7,818 nt of DNA. Origin: Chloroflexota bacterium (GTDB lineage Bacteria > Chloroflexota > Limnocylindria > P2-11E). Under the pieces are notes generated by a model. The model was not told where the DNA came from and did not search any database. It was given only the letters and a program-made list of their open reading frames with translations. Where the stretch lies: NCBI GenBank assembly GCA_005883775.1, contig VBEU01000002.1, forward strand, positions 1 to 7,818, read 5' to 3'. Positions 1-6,125 of this stretch are shown here, in pieces. The stretch's first letter is position 1; every line of letters begins with the position of its first letter. The position numbers and the translations under genes are program-made.

Positions 1-258
1 GGCCAGAGCTGATGCGAACGAGATGTACGCGGGGTGCGGTCGCGTGATCTCGCCAGCGAGGAGGCGCGGGTCGGCAGGTCGATCCGCGAGGCTCCAGAGG
101 CCATGGCGGATTTGGCGAGCGAGCCCGCGTTGGGCGAGAGTCCTGAGCGCCCTGCTCGCCGAGCTCGTGGAGATACGCAAGGCAGCCGCGGCCTCGCGCG
201 TAGTAACTGTCGGCGCCCCGATTTCACGGAGCTTGGCGAACACGGACGCCGCGCTCAC
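1..258 (-). CDS. AbiEi-type antitoxin/transcriptional regulator, 5' part only (runs off left edge)
   Basis: An open frame of 86 codons starts at GTG (258-256) and stays open to the window edge. The GTG overlaps the TGA of the upstream nucleotidyltransferase (GTGA, 4-base overlap). A Shine-Dalgarno-like GAGGTG lies at 269-264, five bases before the start, inside the toxin's last codons. The first 55 or so residues read as a winged helix-turn-helix: TTREAAAALRIS, then SSASRALRTLAQRGLARQI, then a wing HGLWSL. After this comes P-HPAYISFASALA, which resembles the start of the AbiEi C-terminal domain, where a YxSxxSAL-like stretch is usual. AbiEi proteins bind inverted repeats in their own promoter and neutralise the AbiEii nucleotidyltransferase. 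Here the gene is second in the operon, whereas in classical AbiE it is first. The C-terminal antitoxin domain is outside the window, so full function cannot be confirmed. Confidence 0.8.
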   Translation of the reverse strand, partial: MSAASVFAKLREIGAPTVTTREAAAALRISTSSASRALRTLAQRGLARQIRHGLWSLADRPADPRLLAGEITRPHPAYISFASALA

Positions 259-1046
259 CGGTACACCTCGGTCCAGCGGGCCTCGAGCTTTTCGAGTACA
301 TGGCGAAGCATGTCGTTCCAAGCGTTCTCGGTACCAAGAACGTCGACGATCTCCTCTTCGAGGTAATCGACGACTGTGGTGACGTACTCCTGATAGGTCA
401 ACGCACGAGCTCGTTCGATCGCTTCTTCGAGAAAGCGCTGATCGACGGGCGCTTGAGCAAGGGCATCGGGGTGAGTGCGGAATAGGAGATCGAGATCGAA
501 AATGTCTCGGGGTTGTGTCTCCGAGCGATGACGCAGGGCATTGACCTTTTGGGTGACCATCGCGATCGGTCCATAGCGATTGATCGGGACCGACCGGCCA
601 CCCAACCTGCGCGCGAGCTCAGGATCGATGGGACGCAGCTCGAAGTCGTCTAGCGGTTCTTCCCTCGCGGAGAATTCGATCTTCGAATCCGCGCTTTCGA
701 CCGCAGGAGTCTCGAGCGAGAGTTTCCACCTACGGGTCGTCTCGGTTTGTTTGTGGCGGCGGGGATTGATGAGTGCGATTTCGTGCTGCCGGAGCAGTTC
801 GGCGAGCGCTCGCGATTTCAGGACTTCGTCTACCCGTCCGGCGAAGCTTTCGGAGCGCGCCCCGAGATAGTTGAAGTCGATGTCACGCGAACGCCTCGGA
901 CTGCGAAAGAAGAACCGCATGTTTGCGCCGCCCTTGAGCACGAAATCCGCGATTGGAAGCCGGACCGCAGCGACTTCGACAAAGGCAAGGTGAAACCGCT
1001 CGATGATCTTCCCCGCTTCGCGTTCTGACCGGCCTGCCGACGGCAT
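255..1046 (-). CDS. AbiEii/AbiGii-type nucleotidyltransferase, toxin of a type IV toxin-antitoxin system
   Basis: This 263-residue protein carries the AbiEii/DUF1814 nucleotidyltransferase signature. Residues 38-57 read KGGANMR, then a gap, then SRDID. This gives the GG-x-N/A-x-R entry and the paired acidic residues D55 and D57 that bind metal and nucleotide. A third acidic position is plausible at E124, in a strand of the form KIEFSARE. The later family motif is present as K167-VNAL-R172 followed by R180-D181-IFD184-L. Characterised relatives (AbiEii, MenT) transfer nucleotides to RNA acceptors such as tRNA and stop growth, or abort phage infection, when not neutralised. The substrate of this one cannot be read from sequence. 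The ATG start (1046-1044) has no Shine-Dalgarno but lies six bases downstream of a TAGTCT hexamer, suggesting a leaderless message. Local GC is clearly lower than in the mre cluster (two hand-counted 60-base lines give 53%), consistent with acquisition by transfer. Length is close to normal and all motifs are intact. Confidence 0.9.
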   Translation of the reverse strand: MPSAGRSEREAGKIIERFHLAFVEVAAVRLPIADFVLKGGANMRFFFRSPRRSRDIDFNYLGARSESFAGRVDEVLKSRALAELLRQHEIALINPRRHKQTETTRRWKLSLETPAVESADSKIEFSAREEPLDDFELRPIDPELARRLGGRSVPINRYGPIAMVTQKVNALRHRSETQPRDIFDLDLLFRTHPDALAQAPVDQRFLEEAIERARALTYQEYVTTVVDYLEEEIVDVLGTENAWNDMLRHVLEKLEARWTEVYR

Positions 1047-1052
1047 TGGTTA

Positions 1053-1082
1053 AGACTACGCGATATTGACCGTAATTGACAA
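1053..1082 (-). promoter_or_regulatory. Candidate promoter of the toxin-antitoxin operon
   Basis: On the minus strand TTGTCA (1082-1077) and TAGTCT (1058-1053) are separated by 18 bases, matching a sigma-70-type -35/-10 pair moderately well. The -10 lies six bases before the toxin ATG, so transcription would begin at or next to the start codon. The prediction is by eye only. Confidence 0.5.
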
Positions 1083-1086
1083 TATC
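1062..1086. promoter_or_regulatory. Inverted repeat, likely operator for the AbiEi-type regulator
   Basis: GATATTG (1062-1068) and CAATATC (1080-1086) are perfect 7-bp inverted arms around an 11-base AT-rich centre. The element covers the candidate -35 and most of the spacer upstream of the toxin gene. AbiEi regulators are known to repress their own operon by binding inverted repeats at the promoter. Assigning this repeat to the partial regulator at the left edge is inference. Confidence 0.5.
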
Positions 1087-1132
1087 CTGCATCCTCGAAA
1101 AACTGATGGTTGCCTCCGAAATTCACAGTCAG

Positions 1133-1414
1133 CTAGAAGGCATCGGACCCTAGAACGCGTTTGTACTCTTGCTGCGCGTCGAGATGCCGGCGGATCTCGT
1201 CGTCCATCTCGTCTTTGTTGGCGACGTAGTACGCGACCACCGCCCGAACTTCGTCATCGCTGATGCCGAAGTACCTGGCGGTCGCTCCAACATCCTGCCC
1301 CTCGCCCTTCCAGGTCCCGACAACATCGATGACCTGTAACCGAGGGCGCGAAGCCAATACCGCGCGGCGACCTTGGCGCGTGCTGACTAGGGCAATCGCC
1401 GGGTGCTCATCCAT
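1133..1414 (-). CDS. DUF433-family small protein, putative antitoxin-like
   Basis: This 93-residue protein has the DUF433 layout. An N-terminal strand region of the form RQGRRAVLASRPRLQVIDVV is followed by a short helix-turn-helix-like segment (G-QDVGATARYFGISDDEVRAVVAYYVANKDEMDDEI), matching the family pattern of a G-x-RI-x-V-x-D strand, then a YF-x-IS-x-x-x-V-x-A-x-x-YY helix and an acidic tail. DUF433 proteins are usually encoded beside a PIN-like DUF5615 protein and are regarded as antitoxins. No such partner lies on either side here: downstream is the nucleotidyltransferase, upstream the SpoIID-like gene. I chose the ATG at 1414-1412 over an in-frame TTG at 1420 because the ATG lies exactly six bases after a TAACAT hexamer, the same spacing seen before two other genes in this window. 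Family assignment is fairly sure; function is not. Confidence 0.75.
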   Translation of the reverse strand: MDEHPAIALVSTRQGRRAVLASRPRLQVIDVVGTWKGEGQDVGATARYFGISDDEVRAVVAYYVANKDEMDDEIRRHLDAQQEYKRVLGSDAF

Positions 1415-1426
1415 GCGCAAATGTTA
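1415..1426 (-). promoter_or_regulatory. Candidate leaderless -10 element of the DUF433 gene
   Basis: TAACAT (1426-1421) fits the TANNNT -10 pattern and is followed by six bases (TTGCGC) and the ATG. Its first three bases are also the TAA stop codon of the upstream SpoIID-like gene. No convincing -35 was found. There is no Shine-Dalgarno before the ATG. Confidence 0.4.
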
Positions 1427-4144
1427 GAAGGGGGTGAGTCTCACCATCGTCGAGCGGAGTCCGAGGCACGTCCGCAAGAAGTCATCCGCCCGCAGATCGG
1501 CGTTCGCGGCGGAGCCGAAGACACGCACGGAGATCGGGTGGCCGACGCCGGGCGGAACCTGATTCGATAGGTCGACGGCCTGCAGCGCGCCGATGTCCGG
1601 ACCACCGCAGCGCAGCACCGCAGACCGAACGTCCGAGCTCGTGAACGTGACGGTCCAGCTCGCACGCGGATTCGCCGGCGCCGCGACGGCGCGGTCCGCG
1701 GGGTCGGCCACCGGTGCGAGATAGGGCTGACCCGAGCTGCATGCCCACGTACTGCCCGAGCGCACGACGTTGTTCATCCAGCAGCCGTCGGAGAGGGTGT
1801 AGCCGCCGTTCGAGCTCGCGAAGTACGCGCGGATGGACGCGCCCTGGTACGTGATGACCCTTCCGCTCGTCGCGGTGACCGCCGTGTTCGATGAGGGAAC
1901 CTCGACGCGCGTGCCGCCGTAGCACTGATCGGCCTGATCGTCGGTGACGTCGTAGTCGCGCACGGTGCCTTTGAATGCCGTGTACGAGTAGGTGCGCGCC
2001 GCGTACGCCTGCGCCTTCAGCGCTTCGGCGTGCCAGCTCGTCGGCATCTCGAGCGGCAAAACACCGCGAACGTAGTCGTCGTAGCTCAGCACGTTGATCA
2101 CGCGGAGCGTGCCGCCGAGATTCGTGAAGCGGATGTTCCCGCGATACGTGCCACCCTTCTGAATGAATCCGAGCGGCTGGGTCCCGTCGATGGGCGCGAC
2201 GGCGATCGGACCGGCGCCCGCATAGACGAGCCTGGGCGTATCCCAGTTGGCCCAGACCTCGACGACGCCGTTGCGCGCGATGAACTGGAAGTTCTGGCCA
2301 CCGCCGCCGCGCGCGAGCTCCTGGTTGTTCGCGCCCTCGTTCAGCACGCGCATGCCGCCTGACGAGTTGAGATCGGCGAGTGACCCCGCGAAGTAGCGGT
2401 TGTCGCCGCAGACGTAGCGTCCCTGCGACGATGGCGCGGACAGCAGCACGCGGTTCGTCGGTCGCTGCGCGTCGACGAACTGCAGCGTCGTGCCGGGGTA
2501 GTAGCGCGCCACGATCTGCTCGCCGGTGAGCGTGAGTCCGGTCACGCCCGTCGCCCAGCCGTTCGCGCCGTACTGGCTCATGCCGACGCCGTGTCCGAAC
2601 CCCGATCCGTAGAAGGTGACGCCGGGCACGATCGTGAAGAGCTCCTGCTTTCGCTGGACGCCGAGCTGGCTGAACCAGGCGACGCCCTCCTGCACCATGT
2701 CCCACTCGATGCGGTAGCCGCCGGTTCCGCTCGGGAGAGCGACGCTGATCGGCACGGTCACCGACGTGAGCGGCGGCACGCTCGAGGGAAGCCGCCCGCG
2801 AGTGCCGTCCCATACCACGGGAGTCCCACCGCTGTCGTAGATGTGATAGCTGAGCGCGAATGCGCCCGGCGTCCAGGTGCGGGCGCCGTAGTTCGACACG
2901 ACGGTCGTCAGCTGGAGCGTCGCGCCGATGGTCGCCTGCTGCGGAGTGGTCGTCGCGCCGTACCCCGCTATGAGACCGCTCGAGACCGCGAAGCTCTGAC
3001 GGAAGGGCTGCGAGCCGAGGGACGCGAACCACGCGATGCCTTCGCGCACCAGATCGATGACGAGCGTGTACGTGCCTGCGGTGGGCGGCGCGGTGTAGGT
3101 GATCGTGAACTGCTTGCTGGCGCCGACCGCGATGTCGCCGCCTAGCGGGATCCGCGGACCATCCCAGATCACCGGGTTGCCGTTCTCATCGAAGAGGTGG
3201 TAGCTCAGATCGACGGGATTCGATCCGCTCGCGGTCCAGGGCTGATTGCCGGTGTTGGTCACGTTCATCTGGATCGTCTTCACTTCCCCGAAGTACGCCG
3301 ACGCGAGCGCGGCGCTGGTGAACCCAGCCGCGTAGGTGATCGGCGCCACCGTGGTCAGAAGACGCGTCGTCGGGCTTCCGAGCGATCCAAACCACGCGAC
3401 GCCTTCGCGCACGAGATCAAAGGTGAGCGCGCACGCGCACGGGGATGACGGCGCGGTCACGGTCGCGCTCACCGTCGCGGTCTGGCCGGGATCGACGCTC
3501 GCGGCGAGCGGAGTGCGCCGCCCGTCCCACACCACCGCGTTGCCGGTCGCGACGTCGTGCCAGTGGTAGCTCATCGTCACCGCGATCACGCCGGGTGCGG
3601 CCTGCGCCGGCCACTGCGCCGCGCCGCCGTTCGTGACCGGGACGCTCACCTGGTACGTGCCGCCGGCGATAAAGGACGGCATCGTCACCGCCCCGAACCG
3701 CGCGACGTACGGAGGCTGCAGCGTGATCGCGTACGGGTTGCTCGGCGCAAGCCAGCCGACCCCCTCCTGGACGAGCGAGATGCGGAGGAGGAACGCGCCC
3801 GGCGTGGCCGGCGCGGTCACCGCGAGCTGCACCAGCCGCTGCTGCGTCGGTGCGACGTCGGCGCCGATAGGCGTGCGCGCACCGTCCCACACGACGGGCG
3901 CTCCCGACGGGTCGTACCAGTGGTAGCTGAGATCCACGAGACCGGGGGCGGTCGTCTTCCAGGTGTCGGTGCCGGTGTTCGTGAGCATGACCGACACGAC
4001 GAACGTCGCACCGGCCGCGACGGATCCCGGCGGCGCGGCGACGTATGTCGCGATGAACGTCTTGGCGGGCATCGCGAGCGCCGCAGTTCCGGGAAGCAGC
4101 ATCAGGGTCGCGACAAGCGCCGACAGGACGTGCCTCAAACTCAC
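1424..4144 (-). CDS. Secreted SpoIID/LytB-domain peptidoglycan-acting protein with four N-terminal Ig-like repeats
   Basis: This 906-residue exported protein starts at GTG (4144-4142) behind a purine-rich AGAGGAAAAGGGAAGG leader. A signal peptide covers residues 1-24 (hydrophobic core 8-20, cleavage after ALA). Four Ig-like repeats of about 120 residues follow (roughly 32-505), each with SYH-x-x-D, V-V/I-WDG and V-x-EG-V-x-W-F/L motifs. The rest (about 508-906) is a SpoIID/LytB domain. It opens with GSGFGHGVGMSQYGA (513-527) and RYYPGTTL (547-554), and continues with RVINVLSYDDYVRGVLPLEMP (681-701; E699 aligns with the catalytic glutamate of B. subtilis SpoIID), EALKAQAYAARTY, DQCYGG (739-744) and FASSNGGYT (775-783). 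SpoIID is a lytic transglycosylase acting on glycan strands. The gene lies 38 bases after mreC, suggesting co-transcription and a role in wall remodelling during elongation. Six cysteines in the SpoIID part and two in repeat 2 may form disulfides outside the cell. A purely structural or amidase-enhancing role is the alternative. Confidence 0.88.
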   Translation of the reverse strand: MSLRHVLSALVATLMLLPGTAALAMPAKTFIATYVAAPPGSVAAGATFVVSVMLTNTGTDTWKTTAPGLVDLSYHWYDPSGAPVVWDGARTPIGADVAPTQQRLVQLAVTAPATPGAFLLRISLVQEGVGWLAPSNPYAITLQPPYVARFGAVTMPSFIAGGTYQVSVPVTNGGAAQWPAQAAPGVIAVTMSYHWHDVATGNAVVWDGRRTPLAASVDPGQTATVSATVTAPSSPCACALTFDLVREGVAWFGSLGSPTTRLLTTVAPITYAAGFTSAALASAYFGEVKTIQMNVTNTGNQPWTASGSNPVDLSYHLFDENGNPVIWDGPRIPLGGDIAVGASKQFTITYTAPPTAGTYTLVIDLVREGIAWFASLGSQPFRQSFAVSSGLIAGYGATTTPQQATIGATLQLTTVVSNYGARTWTPGAFALSYHIYDSGGTPVVWDGTRGRLPSSVPPLTSVTVPISVALPSGTGGYRIEWDMVQEGVAWFSQLGVQRKQELFTIVPGVTFYGSGFGHGVGMSQYGANGWATGVTGLTLTGEQIVARYYPGTTLQFVDAQRPTNRVLLSAPSSQGRYVCGDNRYFAGSLADLNSSGGMRVLNEGANNQELARGGGGQNFQFIARNGVVEVWANWDTPRLVYAGAGPIAVAPIDGTQPLGFIQKGGTYRGNIRFTNLGGTLRVINVLSYDDYVRGVLPLEMPTSWHAEALKAQAYAARTYSYTAFKGTVRDYDVTDDQADQCYGGTRVEVPSSNTAVTATSGRVITYQGASIRAYFASSNGGYTLSDGCWMNNVVRSGSTWACSSGQPYLAPVADPADRAVAAPANPRASWTVTFTSSDVRSAVLRCGGPDIGALQAVDLSNQVPPGVGHPISVRVFGSAANADLRADDFLRTCLGLRSTMVRLTPF
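1433..1445. promoter_or_regulatory. 13-bp palindrome upstream of the DUF433 gene, possible operator
   Basis: GGTGAG-T-CTCACC is a perfect 6-bp inverted repeat with one central base. It lies in the last codons of the SpoIID-like gene, six bases upstream of the candidate -10 of the DUF433 gene. A one-base loop rules out an RNA hairpin of this exact form, so a protein-binding site is the more natural reading. Chance occurrence is possible because it lies inside coding sequence. Confidence 0.25.
2630..4051 (-). repeat. Four tandem Ig-like repeats within the SpoIID-domain protein
   Basis: The conserved WDG tryptophans fall at residues 86, 206, 327 and 445, giving periods of 120, 121 and 118 residues. 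Each unit also has a tryptophan in an N-[TYG]G-x-x-x-W type strand (62, 178, 303, 424) and one in the EG-V-x-W motif (131, 251, 372, 490). Units 1 and 2 have a fourth tryptophan in SYHW (76, 195), replaced by L or I in units 3 and 4. This resembles bacterial Ig-like stalk domains, possibly of the NBR1/four-tryptophan type. The exact family is uncertain. Such repeats usually space a catalytic domain from the membrane or bind the wall. Confidence 0.8.
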
Positions 4145-4182
4145 CCTTCCCTTTTCCTCTAGTCGCTCGCTTGTCCGCCGGG

Positions 4183-5034
4183 CTACGGGTGTGTGTTCAC
4201 CACCAGCACGTTCTCGAGGTGCCGGAGGTCCACGGCGGGAACGAGGATCGCGCGCTGAAAGGTCCCGTTCTCGCCTTTGGTGACCTCAACGACCTTACCG
4301 AGGATCAGGCCTTTCGGATAGAGCGATTTCAGGTCATTTCCGATCGCGAGCCCGGCGGTGATCACGACGTCACCGGCCTTCACATCCTCCGTCTGGAGGA
4401 TCCAGTCCATTACGAGCGTGTCGCCGAACTGGCCGCGCACGATGCCCGCGGCGCGCGAGCCCTGAACGAGCGCGGATACGGCCGACGCCGAGTCGGTGAC
4501 GAGGAGCACCTTGCTGTAGTTGTTGCCGACCTCGCTCACTCGGCCGACGACTCCCTGATCGGAGATGACCACGTCGTCGAGGAGCACGCCGTCCTTGGCG
4601 CCCGCGCCGAGGACGATCGTGTGCAGAAGGCCGGATGGGTCGCGCGCGATGACCGGCGCGCTCTGCGTCCGAAGCTTCAGCGCCTTCGCGGCCTCCGCGA
4701 GCTGCGCGCTCTGCAAAGCCTGGAAGGATTGTTCGCGGAGCTGAACGTTCTCGAGCGTGAGCTGGTCGACCTTGGCCTTGAGAGTGTCGTTGTCGCTCCG
4801 GAGGTTCTCGATCTCGGCGATGGCCTGCCAGAACCCGCCGGCGGTCGAGCCGACCTGGCCGAGGACGCGCTCGGCGGGTACCAGAAGCTCCGTTACAAAG
4901 GTGGCGCCGGCGCGAACGAAGCTCGTGTCACGGAGCAGGAGCAGGGCGAGGGAGACGACGAAGAGCGCGGCGAAGGGCCGGAGGAAGGCGTTCCCCGAGC
5001 CGGGGACGCGCCGCGCGCGCCCAAAACTGGCCAT
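4183..5034 (-). CDS. mreC: Rod shape-determining protein MreC
   Basis: This 283-residue protein has the full MreC layout: a short basic cytoplasmic tail, one membrane anchor at about 20-35, a coiled coil at about 73-118 (ENLRSDNDTLKAKVDQLTLE), and the two-lobed beta domain at about 120-280. Recognisable beta-domain motifs are VIARDPSG...VLGAGAKDGV (128-150), GVVGRV (161-166), KVLLVTD (175-181), GIVRG (197-201), YPKGLILGKV (239-248) and LENVLVV (273-279). MreC organises the elongasome on the outer face of the membrane and links MreB to the penicillin-binding proteins that build the side wall. It starts 41 bases after mreB, and no promoter is evident between them, so they are probably co-transcribed. 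The next gene downstream is not mreD but a SpoIID-domain gene. Confidence 0.95.
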   Translation of the reverse strand: MASFGRARRVPGSGNAFLRPFAALFVVSLALLLLRDTSFVRAGATFVTELLVPAERVLGQVGSTAGGFWQAIAEIENLRSDNDTLKAKVDQLTLENVQLREQSFQALQSAQLAEAAKALKLRTQSAPVIARDPSGLLHTIVLGAGAKDGVLLDDVVISDQGVVGRVSEVGNNYSKVLLVTDSASAVSALVQGSRAAGIVRGQFGDTLVMDWILQTEDVKAGDVVITAGLAIGNDLKSLYPKGLILGKVVEVTKGENGTFQRAILVPAVDLRHLENVLVVNTHP

Positions 5035-5075
5035 CGCGCCTATTTAACGCGGCAAACGCTCGTATGTCTCTAGTT

Positions 5076-6125
5076 CTAGCGGGGAAGCGCCGCGTATGTC
5101 TCCATTACGAGACTGCGCTCGTAGTTCTCAAGCTCCTCGAGGATCTTTCCGCACCCGCGCGCGACGCAGGTGAGCGGGTCGTCGGCAATGTGGACCGCCA
5201 TCTGGGTGGCCTCGGCGACGCGGGTATCGAGCCCACGCAGAAGCGCGCCGCCGCCGGCGAGATAGATGCCCTGGTCCATGACGTCGGCGACGAGCTCCGG
5301 CGGTGTTTCCTCGATGGTGTCCTTGATCGCGTCGACGATCTGGTCGACGGACGGGTCGAGCGCCTCGCGGATCTGCGCGCTCGTGACCTCGATCGACCGC
5401 GGCAGACCGGTGAGCAGGTCGCGGCCGCGGAAGAACGTCGTGACCTCTTCGTCGAGCGGGTACGCCGACCCGATCGCGATCTTGATGTCTTCCGCGGTCC
5501 GCTCGCCCATCAGCAGATTGAACTCACGACGAGCGTAGGCAACGATGTTCTCGTCCATCTCGTCGCCGCCGATGCGAATGGATCGCGAGACGACGATGCC
5601 GCCGAGCGATGTGACCGCGACCTCGGTCGTGCCGCCGCCGATGTCGACGATCATCGAACCCGACGGTTCGTTCACGGGGAGTCCCGCTCCGATCGCTGCG
5701 GCCATCGGCTCCTCGACGAGTCGCGCCCAGCGCGCGCCTGCTGAGAGCGCCGCGTCTTGGACCGCGCGCTTCTCGACTTCGGTGACGCCGGATGGGATTC
5801 CGATGATGACGCGCGGGCGGGGCAGGAGTGCCATGCCCGAGTGCACCTTCTGGATGAAGTAGCGAAGCATCTGTTCGGTGATGTCGAAGTCGCTGATCAC
5901 GCCGTCGCGAAGGGGGCGGATCGCGATGATCGATGCGGGCGTCCGCCCGACCATGCGCTTGGCCTCGGCACCGATCGCGAGGACCGCTCCGGTCCGTGCG
6001 TCCTTGGCGACGACGGAGGGCTCGCTGATGACGATGCCGCGCCCACGGACGTGGACGAGCGTGTTCGCCGTACCCAGATCGATGCCGACATCGCGCGAGA
6101 CCAAGCCGAATACCGAATCGAGCAA
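5076..6125 (-). CDS. mreB: Rod shape-determining protein MreB (bacterial actin)
   Basis: This 349-residue protein matches MreB along its whole length. The ATP-binding motifs of the actin fold are intact: phosphate-1 DLGTANT (16-22), the VEEPMAAAIG connector (137-146), phosphate-2 DIGGGTTE (161-168), GGDEMD (187-191) and adenosine motif AGGGALLRGL (290-299). An N-terminal hydrophobic stretch (LDSVFGLV) fits the amphipathic membrane-binding end seen in many MreB proteins. MreB polymerises on the inner membrane and guides side-wall peptidoglycan synthesis. The start is a TTG (6125-6123), supported by a strong GGAGGGG Shine-Dalgarno at 6141-6135, nine bases upstream. It is the first gene of the mreB-mreC-SpoIID-like cluster. 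Unlike the leaderless-looking genes nearby, it has a classical ribosome binding site. Confidence 0.97.
   Translation of the reverse strand: MLDSVFGLVSRDVGIDLGTANTLVHVRGRGIVISEPSVVAKDARTGAVLAIGAEAKRMVGRTPASIIAIRPLRDGVISDFDITEQMLRYFIQKVHSGMALLPRPRVIIGIPSGVTEVEKRAVQDAALSAGARWARLVEEPMAAAIGAGLPVNEPSGSMIVDIGGGTTEVAVTSLGGIVVSRSIRIGGDEMDENIVAYARREFNLLMGERTAEDIKIAIGSAYPLDEEVTTFFRGRDLLTGLPRSIEVTSAQIREALDPSVDQIVDAIKDTIEETPPELVADVMDQGIYLAGGGALLRGLDTRVAEATQMAVHIADDPLTCVARGCGKILEELENYERSLVMETYAALPR

Noticed and set aside
1087..1132. Possible terminator or small RNA between the DUF433 and nucleotidyltransferase genes
   Set aside because: I saw no stable hairpin outside the operator repeat and no conserved RNA-like structure.
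1482..3032. A 516-residue open frame on the minus strand inside the SpoIID-like gene
   Set aside because: It is very rich in Arg, Ala and Gly with no domain motifs and no start signal. It is a frame shadow of GC-rich coding sequence whose true frame shows signal peptide, Ig repeats and SpoIID motifs.
2630..4051. Repeated DNA segments (CCGTCCCA, TGGTAGCT) resembling a CRISPR or tandem array
   Set aside because: Spacing of about 360 bases matches the protein repeats exactly, and the copies encode the WDG and SYH motifs, so they are coding repeats.
4145..4182. Possible terminator between mreC and the SpoIID-like gene
   Set aside because: No stem with adjacent T-run was found on the minus strand. 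The purine-rich stretch is better read as the ribosome binding region of the SpoIID-like gene.
4171..5073. A 300-residue plus-strand open frame opposite mreC
   Set aside because: It mirrors mreC antisense and is rich in Asp, Glu, Arg and Leu with no recognisable motif. mreC is unambiguous.
5064..5744. Plus-strand open frames of up to 226 residues opposite mreB
   Set aside because: Antisense shadows of a clear mreB. Charged low-complexity composition and no domain.
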